Part shown: piece after piece, positions 41,280-49,214 of the stretch
Numbering within the stretch: the first letter of the stretch is position 1
Layout: every line of letters begins with the position of its first letter
DNA from: Candidatus Brocadiaceae bacterium S225
GTDB lineage: Bacteria; Planctomycetota; Brocadiia; Brocadiales; Scalinduaceae
Reading direction: 5' to 3'
DNA: 64,000 nt
Assembly (NCBI GenBank): GCA_007859995.1
Contig: SMSL01000003.1
Span: 186,001-250,000, forward strand
The notes under the pieces: model-generated
Database searches by the model: none
What the model was told of the DNA's origin: nothing
What the model saw: only the letters and a program-made list of their open reading frames with translations
Made by a program: the position numbers and the translations under genes

Positions 41280-42230
41280 ATGATTATGTCATCGGCTCTA
41301 CTTGATTTGGCACAGCCTGTATACGGCGCCCTTAAAAGAAGGATGGGGATTTATCCCGGCCATATCGGGAGCCATAAAAAGTTAAACATTAACGGACGCA
41401 TAGACGATGTAATTATGGTAGACCAATCACCAATCGGCAGGACGCCCAGATCAAATCCGATTACCTATGTAAAAGTATTCGATTATATAAGGAAGATATT
41501 TGCTTCAACGAGGGAAGCCAGACTGCATGGTTATACTCAAGGATCTTTTTCTTTTAATGTTAAAGGTGGCCGGTGTGATTATTGTGAGGGCTGTGGTTAT
41601 ATAAAGGTGGACATGCAGTTCCTTGCCGATGTTTACGTAACCTGTGATCAGTGTCACGGCAAGCGTTTCAGGAAGGATGTTCTGGAAGTCTATTATAAAG
41701 ACAAAAATATTCACGATGTTCTGGAAATGACGGTAAGCGAGGCGATGGCATTCTTTTCCACACGCAACAGACATGCGTTGGCAGCCGAAACGAACAACAG
41801 TTTATCTAAGGCAACGTCACACATCCAAAAAGGACTGAAGTATCTTTCAGATACAGGTCTGGGGTACCTGAGATTGGGGCAACCGGCAACGACACTATCA
41901 GGGGGAGAAGCGCAACGTTTGAAACTGGCAACTTATATGGCAAAGGGGAAACGCGAAAAAATACTTTTCATTTTTGACGAACCTACAACGGGCCTGCATT
42001 TTGATGATATAAGAAAGCTGCTTGACTGTTTCCAACGGCTGATCAACAACGGACATTCCGTGATTGTTATTGAACATAATCTTGAAATATTAAAATGCGC
42101 GGACCATATAATCGATCTCGGACCGGAAGGTGGAAAAGGAGGTGGATATGTACTTGGCTGTGGTACGCCGGAAATGATTACTAAATTGAAAAAGTCCTAT
42201 ACAGGAAAATATCTTAAAGAATATTTGTAG
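41280..42230 (+). pseudogene. uvrA: UvrA excinuclease subunit, C-terminal third only
   Basis: The 316 residues match the last third of UvrA: DQSPIGRTPRSNPITYVKVF, the zinc module CDYCEGCGY...CDQCHGKR (~98-127), the ABC signature LSGGEAQRLKLATYMAKG (~208) and Walker B ILFIFDEPTTGLHF. The second Walker A and the whole first ATPase are missing; the break lies just after where GxSGSGKS would be, at the edge of the IS1182-like remnant. It could be translated from the ATG at 41280 but cannot act as UvrA. Another uvrA is expected elsewhere. Confidence 0.85.
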
Positions 42231-42350
42231 ATATAATGGCTCGCCAATACACTAAAAAAAGTCAATATTCTTAATTACTTTTTTGATATTAACATAATCT
42301 TTATCACTGTGAAGCAATTTTAAAAAAGAAGACACGTAAAATCACAAAAA

Positions 42351-43829
42351 TTAATGCTTTGTCAGCCTTTCCAACCTGTATGCAGGCGCCCTTTTTTTAA
42401 TCCCGCCCGGATACTGTTCTCTTTCCAGTATAACTGATATGAATGTATTATACCTGAACAGCCGTTGAATATAAATATTAATCATATGAACAGGAAATCC
42501 ATATTTTACGCCTCTTCTGTTTTTCCTTATTCTTGCCAGATCAATATTGCAGGCTATTTTTTTATCATGCTCACTGTAAAACTCAAAAAAGCTTCCCACC
42601 TGAAACAGGATAACATCCCCCGTAAATCTCCACCGGTAATAAAAGTACTGTTGGCAAGTCCTTCTGATACCTGCTGGATATTTGTATTTACGGGTTAATC
42701 TACAGGCTTCGGGGTCAAAATCAAAATATTGGTCTAAGAAAGCGTGCTTTTCCCATATAGACTTGCATAGATTGTAACTGTTTGCCATCTTGAAATGGCC
42801 GAGGTACGATGACAAAATAGCATGTAGCCGGTCCAACATCTCTTCATCAAAAAGATACCTGCGGTAGAACCTTCCTTCCTTGACTAAAAGCGATTTGTGT
42901 TCACGCAACTTTACATGCAGATTATTTACAACACGTCTTCTTACCAACAGATAATCCGTCCGTACAATATAACCCAGGAAGTCAATCCCATTACTGACAG
43001 GCTGGAGTTTAAACGATTTCCGAAGCTCCAGTTGGAGCTTCTCATCAATAAATGTCTCTATTTTATCTTTCCACATCGTGAGTTCCTCCCTGTCTCTTGA
43101 GAGAAACACAGTATCATCACAGTAACGCAGATAATATCGGCACTTCAACTGATGTTTTACAAATTGGTCAAGCAGATTCAAATAGACATTGGCAAAAAAC
43201 TGGCTGTTCAAATTTCCGATTGGAAGCCCCTTGTTTTTTGCTACCTTAAACAGGCTCTTATGAGGAGGGATCTTGTTCAAAATTCCCATATTACCGCGAA
43301 AGTGATAATCAGCAGTGCAGTCATGATAAACGAGGGTGCGCAGTAACCAGAGCGCTTCATCATTCTTTAATTCAGGCGCAATCATAGAGAATAAGATATC
43401 TTTGTCTATGGACATAAAGTAGTTCTTTATGTCGAGCTGTAGAAAGAAGGCTGGATGTGTTCCGTTTTTTGTGACCTTCCTGGTAAATTGCCGGAGTCTC
43501 GTCACTGCTTGATGGACGCCCTTTCCCCTCCGGCAGGCGTATGAGTCATGAATAAATCCTGGCTCTCATATCCGCTCCAGATAATCCACAAGGATGTGGT
43601 GGACTATGCGGTCTCTGAAATCAGCGGCGAATATCTCCCGTAATTTAGGACGTGTTGCAAAAAAACAGACAGAACGTGATGGCTTATACGTGCGGTCCTC
43701 TAACGCCCCTTTAAGTTCCATCAGGTTTTGCTCCTGATTGATCTCGAACTTTAGGGCGTTTATGGTATTTCTCTTGTTTCGGCGGCAATTAATATACTGC
43801 CGGTAGATATTTTCAAAAGAAAATAACAT
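42351..43829 (-). pseudogene. Diversity-generating retroelement reverse transcriptase with in-frame UGA and MutS-like tail
   Basis: This RT would copy the TR RNA with errors at adenines. It reads from the ATG at 43829 through one frame of ~492 codons, broken only by UGA at 43566-43568 (LERI-stop-EPGFIHDSYACRRGKG). RT motifs are TRPKLREIFAADFRDRIVHH, FFLQLDIKNYF (catalytic Asp), GLPIGNLNSQFFANVYLN (the SQ version of motif 4 specific to DGR RTs) and RYCDDTVFLS (catalytic YxDD). The last ~100 residues (GDVILFQVGSFFEFYSEHDK ... YGFPVHMINIYIQRLFRYN) resemble MutS domain I. If UGA is not read through, the product is split before the catalytic domain. The TR lies 13 bases upstream. Confidence 0.9.
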
Positions 43830-43842
43830 GGGTAATCATTTT

Positions 43843-43972
43843 CCGGAACGAACTGCCAGCCCGTAGTTGTTGTTGTTCTTGTTGTTCGTGTTCTGGTTGC
43901 CGTTGTTGAAGTTGAAGTTCCAGGCGTTGTTGGTATTAGCCGAATACTCCGTACCAGACCAGTAAACAGAGG
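43843..43972 (-). repeat. DGR template repeat (TR)
   Basis: On the minus strand this 130-bp segment reads as a pseudo-protein YWSGTEYSANTNNAW then NFNFNNGNQNTNNKNNNNYG and LAVRSG, with about fifteen AAC codons. It is nearly identical to the variable ends of the proteins at 46387 and 60680 except at adenines. It is not part of a gene: stop codons (TAGATAATAG) lie just upstream and it stops 13 bases before the RT start. High AAC content is typical of DGR templates, where each adenine can be changed. Confidence 0.93.
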
Positions 43973-44048
43973 CTGACTATTATCTATCCACTTCACGGAG
44001 CATTTTATTTATGCCCCATCCACCGGACGCAAATCCTAGTTTACAGAA

Positions 44049-44071
44049 TTTCCCCCTTAAAAAAGGGGGAT
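44049..44071. repeat. Short hairpin between avd and the TR
   Basis: TTCCCCCTT and AAGGGGGAT arms flank an A-rich loop. On the minus strand the stem has T-rich sequence in its loop. It could end avd transcription or structure the TR RNA leader. Confidence 0.4.
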
Positions 44072-44201
44072 TAAGGGGATTGTCATCCTGAATAATCATG
44101 CTTGCCAAAAATGTGCAAGCGGGATAGACGCAAAATGATGTTACTCGGCACGCTCACACAAACCGGATATTCCACAGGTATGTGTGATTCCGGCCCCCAT
44201 T

Positions 44202-44552
44202 TCATCCTTTACTCACACTCCTTATCCACCCCTCGTTCTGCCTGCTTATTGAAACCGTCTCCTCGATTGCAAACTGAAAAGACTTGAAACTCTTAAAGGC
44301 TCTGATCTCTTTGCATATGCGTATCAGAATCATCAACTCCTCAAGCTTGTCACGCAGATCAAGTAACCGCGGGAGCTTCTCTTTTTCTGAGTTGGCCTTT
44401 ACTATCAATCCCACAATCTCGCGGCTCTTATCTCTCAGATCTGTCCCCAGGGTGTACTTGTGATACCGGCTGAAACCGGCAACCACCTTCTCAAAATATA
44501 CTGCCGTTTCAAGGGCCTTTTTGTAGATGGGAAGGTGTTCATAGCGGGCCAT
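44202..44552 (-). CDS. avd: DGR accessory protein, Avd-like four-helix bundle
   Basis: The 116-residue basic helical protein begins MARYEHLPIYKKALETAVYF and continues with RYHKYTLGTDLRDKSREIVG, LRDKLEELMILIRICKEIRA and FKSFQFAIEETVSISRQNEG. This is the four-helix bundle family related to 23S rRNA intervening-sequence proteins and to Avd of the Bordetella phage DGR, which binds RT and nucleic acid and is needed for mutagenic retrohoming. Its position directly upstream of the TR and RT on the same strand supports the assignment. It is complete. Confidence 0.85.
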   Translation of the reverse strand: MARYEHLPIYKKALETAVYFEKVVAGFSRYHKYTLGTDLRDKSREIVGLIVKANSEKEKLPRLLDLRDKLEELMILIRICKEIRAFKSFKSFQFAIEETVSISRQNEGWIRSVSKG

Positions 44553-44590
44553 CTTTAAAACAATATACCTTTTTGAAAAAAATCGTGTCA

Positions 44591-44674
44591 GGGTGGCATG
44601 GACAAATTTTATTTGTCCGTGATATCAGCTTGCTGCGTAAATTACACGGACAAACGAGTTTGTCCATGCCACCC
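44591..44674. repeat. Long palindromic repeat upstream of avd
   Basis: GGGTGGCATGGACAAA (44591-44606) and TTTGTCCATGCCACCC (44659-44674) are perfect 16-base inverted arms, with a second nested pairing (TTTGTCCGTG / CACGGACAAA) inside. It resembles a small non-autonomous palindromic element. Confidence 0.6.
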
Positions 44675-44712
44675 ATGTAGTAAACGCCGGTTCAATCCGC
44701 ATACCCGACCGG

Positions 44713-44750
44713 CAGAAAAAAGAAAATGCAGGGGGGAATTCCCCCCTGCA
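44713..44750 (-). terminator. Displaced intrinsic terminator of DGR target 1
   Basis: A perfect 24-base palindrome with arms TGCAGGGGGGAA/TTCCCCCCTGCA (44727-44750) is followed on the minus strand by TTTTCTTTTTTC. The same hairpin plus flanking sequence (GGTTCAATCCGCATAC) lies right after target 2 at 60593-60637. So it belongs to target 1 but is now separated from it by the IS91-like insertion. Confidence 0.75.
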
Positions 44751-44830
44751 ACCCCCCTTCAAGCTAAGTCGCAATAGCGACAGAAATTTCATACTACCAA
44801 AATTCTTTATTTATTCTATACTTCTAACTT

Positions 44831-46036
44831 ATGGAATATGTCAGTGGCATAAAGATAAGAGACATTTTTTTAGATAATGGGAATTGGTGGAAATTCTTCC
44901 TCAAAAACCATCGCCTAATCAGGATTAGTATCATAACCAATGTCTTAAAGCTTCTCGTATGCAGAACTACATTCTTAGGATACCATCTTATCGTATGCCC
45001 CAAATGCTTTTACCAAAAGAAAATACCTCACTCCTGCAAATCAAAATTCTGCTCTTCCTGTGGTAAAAAAGCTACTGACATCTGGATTAAAATACAATTC
45101 AATTCTCTTCCTAAAACCAAATGGCAACACATTACTTTCACTATAGATGAACGCCTCTGGCCATTCTTCTGGTATAATCGATATCTCATGAATAAGATTC
45201 CTGCCATTGCTGCCGACATTATCAAAACTCTTTCCGTAAAGAAAGATTTTCTGCCCGGTATCTTTGTTGCCATTCATACTTTTGGAAGAGACCTGAAACG
45301 AAACCCACATATCCATCTCTCCACTACCGTCGGAGGACTTAGAATCTCTAACAGACATAAATCATGGGTGTTTTCTGCGTTCTTCCACCACGCCGGTCTT
45401 AAGGCAAAATGGAAATACGCTATTATTTCTCTACTACTTAACGAATTCAAGCAAGGCAATCTACAATTACCAAACAACCTAAAACATATCAAATCAATAC
45501 AATCTTTTTATTCATGGCTGCAAATCTCTTATCGTAAAACATGGGTTGTACACCTTCAAAAACCGTCTTCCAACATGAAGCAAAATGTGGAGTATCTTGG
45601 TAAATATCTCAAACGACCCCCTATCGGAGAAACCAGAATCAAAAACTATGATGGCAAATTTGTCACTTATCAATTCCTTGATCATTATACCAATACTACT
45701 CAACACCTGAAACTGCCTGTCCTTGACTTTATTGCAAGATTAATCTCTCATGTCCCGGATAAACATTTCCGCAATATCCGTTACTATGGCTTCCTCGCTA
45801 ATAGAACTTCTTCAAAACTTCTACCTATTGTTTACAAATTGCTTAATATGACTCGTGTTATCTTTGCCAAGATTGCTATCATATGGAAAGATATGATCAA
45901 AAATACTTTCTTTTTTGATCCAACGTCCTGTCCTTGCTGTAAAACTCAAATGCTGTTCTCTCATCGCGTATTTACCAAACATCATATCCTCTCTAAACAT
46001 CAGGAGATTGCTCGTGGATATTTCCCGCTGCTTTAA
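44831..46036 (+). CDS. IS91-family (Y2/HUH-type) transposase
   Basis: The 401-residue protein starts with a zinc-binding domain (CPKCFYQKKIPHSCKSKFCS followed by SCGKK). A relaxase-like core follows with KWQHITFTIDERLWPFFWYN, HTFGRDLKRNPHIH (the HUH-type metal-binding histidines) and NVEYLGKYLKRPPIGETRI. The C-terminal zinc knuckle DPTSCPCCKTQM completes it. These elements move by rolling-circle replication. The gene looks intact and may be active. It points opposite to the DGR genes. Confidence 0.85.
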   Translation: MEYVSGIKIRDIFLDNGNWWKFFLKNHRLIRISIITNVLKLLVCRTTFLGYHLIVCPKCFYQKKIPHSCKSKFCSSCGKKATDIWIKIQFNSLPKTKWQHITFTIDERLWPFFWYNRYLMNKIPAIAADIIKTLSVKKDFLPGIFVAIHTFGRDLKRNPHIHLSTTVGGLRISNRHKSWVFSAFFHHAGLKAKWKYAIISLLLNEFKQGNLQLPNNLKHIKSIQSFYSWLQISYRKTWVVHLQKPSSNMKQNVEYLGKYLKRPPIGETRIKNYDGKFVTYQFLDHYTNTTQHLKLPVLDFIARLISHVPDKHFRNIRYYGFLANRTSSKLLPIVYKLLNMTRVIFAKIAIIWKDMIKNTFFFDPTSCPCCKTQMLFSHRVFTKHHILSKHQEIARGYFPLL

Positions 46037-46325
46037 GAGAAAAGGTAATATTTGTCGCTGTACTCATTGTTCATATGAATATAGTATTTCTCGAAAAGAG
46101 ATTATTGAGACGAAAAACAAGCAACCTTTTCACAAATATGATGAAACCATAGCCCCTTTCCAGGAAGTATGCATGATGTGCTGTAAAGGTCTTATGATTC
46201 CCGTAGAATTTACAAATAGTAATGGAGAAACTGTACTTTTCCATCAAACTAGTCAAAAAGTCTCTATGCCTGACAACGAAACTATCCTTGCACGTATCAT
46301 TTTATTCCAAAATGAGGAAATTTAA
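45915..46325 (+). CDS. Small frame downstream of the IS91-like transposase
   Basis: A 136-codon frame overlaps the transposase end by about 120 bases in another frame. The unique part (RKGNICRCTHCSYEY, VCMMCCKGLM) has paired cysteines and may be a second IS protein or a frameshifted extension of the transposase. The true start is uncertain. Confidence 0.3.
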   Translation: MIQRPVLAVKLKCCSLIAYLPNIISSLNIRRLLVDISRCFKRKGNICRCTHCSYEYSISRKEIIETKNKQPFHKYDETIAPFQEVCMMCCKGLMIPVEFTNSNGETVLFHQTSQKVSMPDNETILARIILFQNEEI

Positions 46326-46386
46326 GCTTTTTAGCAAACATTGAAATTCCTATACATTAAATTACCGAATAACTCAAATTATCAAA

Positions 46387-47058
46387 TTACCGATGCCGCC
46401 TTCTTCTTGCACCATACACACCCATCCCCGCCAGGCCGATCCCGAGTAACACAATAGTCGCGGGTTCAGGCACAGGGGCGGCGGCAACATCGCCGGAACG
46501 AACTGCCAGACCGTAGTAGTTGCCGGTCTTATAGTTCGGGTACTGGGAGCCGTGGCGGAAGCTGAAGTACCAGGCGAGGTCTGTATTTGTATCAGCCAAA
46601 TTCTCCGTACCAGACCAGTAAACATAGGAGTTCAAATGCTGAAAGACTCCGGTCTTTGTCAGGCCACCCGCTTGTGAATTTCCAGAAGTATCATAATCCC
46701 CATCATTCCCCAGCTCTGTGTAAAAGAGATGGCCCATCTCACTCGTCGTGATGTTATAGCCGACCGTTGTGGTACCGTCATAGCCGAACACATACGGGCC
46801 ATCCACCGTTGTCGGTAATCTCCAGTCGTTAAAAATATCACCACCGAAATCAACTGATAATGTATCAGCCCAGGCTACCTGAGATGTCCAATTACCTGCG
46901 GAATGGGTATAATCATACCACGTGATGTCAAGATCATCATCATAGATCAGACGATTGCCCAGTGTGTCCGTTCCTCTGTTTATAAGGGTCGCATGCGCCG
47001 GGGTGGCCAGTACACACACTGCCAGCGCTGCCATTAATAAAAATAATATTCTTTTCAT
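46387..47058 (-). CDS. DGR target protein 1: DUF1566-like variable protein with PEP-CTERM anchor
   Basis: The 223-residue protein has a signal peptide (MKRILFLLMAALAVCVLATPAHA cleaved after AxA; first 20 residues identical to target 2). The DUF1566/C-type-lectin-like body contains LIYDDDLDITWYDY, FNDWRLPTTVDGPYV and GHLFYTELGN. The VR follows (YWSGTENLADTNTDLAWYF to YYGLAVRSG), then PVPEPATIVLLGIGLAGMGV with a basic end, a PEP-CTERM signal. Most VRs end their protein; here an anchor follows. The ligand-binding surface is predicted to be the VR, and the protein surface-sorted. It is intact, though an IS lies 30 bases after its stop. Confidence 0.88.
   Translation of the reverse strand: MKRILFLLMAALAVCVLATPAHATLINRGTDTLGNRLIYDDDLDITWYDYTHSAGNWTSQVAWADTLSVDFGGDIFNDWRLPTTVDGPYVFGYDGTTTVGYNITTSEMGHLFYTELGNDGDYDTSGNSQAGGLTKTGVFQHLNSYVYWSGTENLADTNTDLAWYFSFRHGSQYPNYKTGNYYGLAVRSGDVAAAPVPEPATIVLLGIGLAGMGVYGARRRRHR
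46493..46628 (-). repeat. DGR variable repeat 1 (VR1)
   Basis: VR1 aligns to the TR from the shared 3' end CTGGCAGTTCGTTCCGG. From the conserved GCC TGG codons to that end there are about 16 changes at TR adenines and only two elsewhere (one AAC to TAT third base, one GGG to GGT). Near its 5' end it has two extra codons, apparently a duplicated AATAC(A/C) unit, and a few non-adenine differences. Confidence 0.9.
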
Positions 47059-47597
47059 CTTTGCTTTCCTCCTTCTCCAAATAATAAAGGTTATAAAAAT
47101 ACCAAACCAAATCCCTCGTTCCCACGCTGGAGCGTGGGAACAAGTAGGGGTTTAAAATCTTAAACCCCTACCAAATGTAACTCATAGCTTCAGGTTTGAG
47201 AAATCACACAATAAAACAGAGTCGCCTCAGGCGACAGGTTGCCTGCCCGGCTTCGTCATTCAGGCGGGCAAGTCGTACCAAAGGCAGATCCCTCCAGAGG
47301 CCGGTCTGAGGGCTGCTTCAGGGTCGTCCTCAGGCGACAGGCGACCGCCTAAGGCGTGACCTGGACCGGCACAGAGATCTGTCAGACAGTATCCGGGAAC
47401 ATCTTCCTCTCTTTCGAGAGGAGTCCGGTACTGGAATCCTCTCGAAAGAGAGGACACTTAATTTTACTTGATATCGAGTAATTACAAAAAAAGACCCAAA
47501 AGCATGCAGGATGAAACCCCTGACCACTTCCGGGCCTTGAATAGATAGAGCAGTTTTAACAATAAATAAAACTGATAGAATATTTAATAGATGCGTG
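47059..47597. other. Long leader of target 1 with palindromes at 47118-47141 and 47146-47169
   Basis: GTTCCCACGCT-gg-AGCGTGGGAAC and AGGGGTTTAA-aatc-TTAAACCCCT are adjacent hairpins. Further up (47220-47350) is a GC-rich stretch with repeated CAGGCGAC. The 48-base palindrome at 47406 also lies here. The equivalent interval before target 2 is only ~54 bases, so this region looks like inserted repeat material. No gene is supported. Confidence 0.5.
47406..47453. repeat. 48-base palindrome, copy 1
   Basis: Arms CCTCTCTTTCGAGAGGA... and its complement meet near GGTACT. It is a slightly imperfect copy of the perfect palindrome at 60514-60561. Both copies lie near a DGR target gene. Confidence 0.7.
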
Positions 47598-47693
47598 TTA
47601 TTTGTGAGTGAGTGAGTGAGTGAGTGAGTGAGTGAGCGCAACGGCAGTGCCATAATACTCCCTTTCTTCAAATGACATGCTCTTATTTTCCAT
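47598..47693 (-). CDS. Small upstream ORF with tetranucleotide tract (8 copies), out of frame
   Basis: The ATG at 47693 has AGGAAAG about 8 bases upstream. It encodes MENKSMSFEEREYYGTAVAL then THSLTHSLTHK and stops. The GTGA repeat (47604-47635, eight copies; TCAC on the coding strand) encodes the THSL run. The homologous ORF before target 2 has four copies and reads on for another ~30 residues. With seven copies this frame would also continue, so repeat number decides the reading frame. The function of the peptide is unknown. Confidence 0.5.
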   Translation of the reverse strand: MENKSMSFEEREYYGTAVALTHSLTHSLTHK

Positions 47694-47927
47694 AACTATC
47701 TTTCCTGTTTTTGTTGAATCGGTTGTAGTGGCGTATTGCAATACGCCCCTACGCTTTTATGGGAGAGAATTATGACAAATCTTGCATACAAAGTCAAACA
47801 GAATATTGGGCTTGCGGAATGGCTTCCCGCCCGTCCGCCCGTCAAAGCCGTTCGGACGGGTACCTATTCGGGCAGGAAAACCTCCGCTACAGATACAATA
47901 AAGCCTAAAGGATTAACTCTCAAAGAC

Positions 47928-48305
47928 TTAAAATGGAAATTTCAGATTATGTTCTCGTGCTATTTGTGAGACTAGACAGTCAACAGAACTACTAATCGTT
48001 ATTCCCTTTCTTCGACATTCAAAATAAATATGGGCTGCTTCTGCAAATGACTGTTTATTATCTTTAGGGTAATAAAAAGTAAACGTATCGAGATACTCCT
48101 TTAATATATTGAAGTCTCTTTCGGAAGATGTACCTTGCAATAGTTCCTGGTAGATATGGCTGGTGATGCCGAAAGGAATGCTTAGATCGAGAATTGTGTT
48201 AAATTTATCGGTACCGTCATTACTCTTGTTTTTTAAGAAGTCAATTAGTACTGATGTTTCCCCCAGTTTGTTACGCGGAAATTCCTGAATTCGGCATATC
48301 TTCAT
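47928..48305 (-). pseudogene. PIN-domain (VapC-like) toxin, degenerate
   Basis: The 125-residue frame contains TSVLIDFLKNK, FGITSHIYQELLQGTSSERD, FTFYYPKDNKQSFAEAAHIY and FECRRKGITISSSVDCLVSQ, typical of VapC ribonucleases. The first catalytic aspartate position (usually VDTSV) reads GETSV, and the C-terminus ends at REHNLKFPF, before the HNDxDF segment that carries the last acidic residue. It lacks a recognisable antitoxin partner. The ATG is adjacent to the nadA stop. It is probably inactive. Confidence 0.65.
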
Positions 48306-49214
48306 TCATGACAAATCCAGCATTCTCTGAATAGCTTTTCTTGCCTCAACCGCTATCTCTTCCGGCACGGTAACCACAAACTGAATATCTTCCAGAGACC
48401 ACAATAGCTTTTCCAACGTGTTTAATTTCATATTTGGGCAATCCGACAGAGGTGTAACAGGCATAAAAGTTTTATCAGGATTCTCTTTCTTCATCCTGTG
48501 CAAAATCCCTATTTCAGTCCCTATAACAAACTCCTTCGAATTACTGCTCTTCGCATAGTTTAAAATACCGGTTGTACTTGCAACATGATCTGCAAGCGCA
48601 ATCACATCCGGAGTACACTCAGGGTGAACGACTACCTCCGCATCCGGGTGTTCTGATTTCATTTTGACTATCTGATCGGCAAGAATCCTGTGATGAGTAG
48701 GACAGTAGCCTTCCCAATACATCATCTCCCTATCCAGGCACGATGAAACGTATGCACCGAGACTCTTGTCAGGAACAAATATTATCTCCTCATCTTCAGG
48801 AATGGAGGACACGATCTTTACTGCATTTGATGATGTACAACAGATATCGCTTTCTGCTTTAACGGCAGCGGTGGTATTCACGTAACATACCACTTTGGCA
48901 TTTGGGTAGAGCTTCTTTTTCTCTCTTAATTCCCTCGCTGTGATCATTGACGCCATCGGGCACCCTGCATGTTCATCAGGCATGATAACGGTCTTATCGG
49001 GAGATAACAGGGCTGCAGTCTCTGCCATAAAATGAACGCCGCAAAAGACTATTAAATCCGCGTCAGTCTTTGCCGCCTGCTGAGACAAACCCAGGGAGTC
49101 GCCAACAAAATCTGCAACATCCTGAATCTCACCACGCTGGTAATTGTGTGCCAGAATAACTGCATTATGCTTCTTCTTCAGCTCAGAAATCTTTTCAATA
49201 ATCGGATCAGACAC
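48306..49214 (-). CDS. nadA: Quinolinate synthase A
   Basis: The 302-residue enzyme makes quinolinate from iminoaspartate and dihydroxyacetone phosphate in NAD biosynthesis. Motifs are AHNYQRGEIQDVADFVGDSL, VFCGVHFMAETA, CYVNTTAAVKAESDICCTSS, VPDKSLG and PLSDCPNMKLNTLEKLLWSL. The three [4Fe-4S] cysteines are in the GVHFM (FCG), ICCTSS and SDCPNM segments. It is full length. nadB is not in the window. Confidence 0.95.
   Translation of the reverse strand: MSDPIIEKISELKKKHNAVILAHNYQRGEIQDVADFVGDSLGLSQQAAKTDADLIVFCGVHFMAETAALLSPDKTVIMPDEHAGCPMASMITARELREKKKLYPNAKVVCYVNTTAAVKAESDICCTSSNAVKIVSSIPEDEEIIFVPDKSLGAYVSSCLDREMMYWEGYCPTHHRILADQIVKMKSEHPDAEVVVHPECTPDVIALADHVASTTGILNYAKSSNSKEFVIGTEIGILHRMKKENPDKTFMPVTPLSDCPNMKLNTLEKLLWSLEDIQFVVTVPEEIAVEARKAIQRMLDLS

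Larger units (their letters stand above)
44763..46357 (+). mobile_element. IS91-like insertion sequence
   Basis: The element carries a transposase (44831-46036) and a small following frame. The left end contains the palindrome GTCGCAATAGCGAC; the right end reads AACATTGAAATTCCTAT, whose complement starts the small repeat at 8864. It lies between DGR target 1 and that gene's own terminator. The exact ends are estimated from these similarities. Confidence 0.65.

Noticed and set aside
43566-43568. UGA in the RT as a selenocysteine codon
   Set aside because: No DGR RT has a functional cysteine there and no selenocysteine insertion hairpin is evident; a nonsense change of Trp is simpler.
43760-43996. 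Threonine-rich 78-codon frame across the template repeat
   Set aside because: It is the wrong frame of the AAC-rich TR; low complexity is explained by the template.
47604-47635. GTGA tandem repeats as a CRISPR array
   Set aside because: The unit is four bases with no spacers; it is a microsatellite.
47330-47671. 113-codon frame with SLTHSLTHSLT repeats upstream of target 1
   Set aside because: It starts at an internal ATG in a different frame from the small ORF that has the ribosome-binding site, and its arginine-rich end comes from palindromic DNA.
47736-47969. 77-codon plus-strand frame between target 1 leader and vapC
   Set aside because: No family resemblance, a weak start, and it overlaps the end of the PIN-domain gene.
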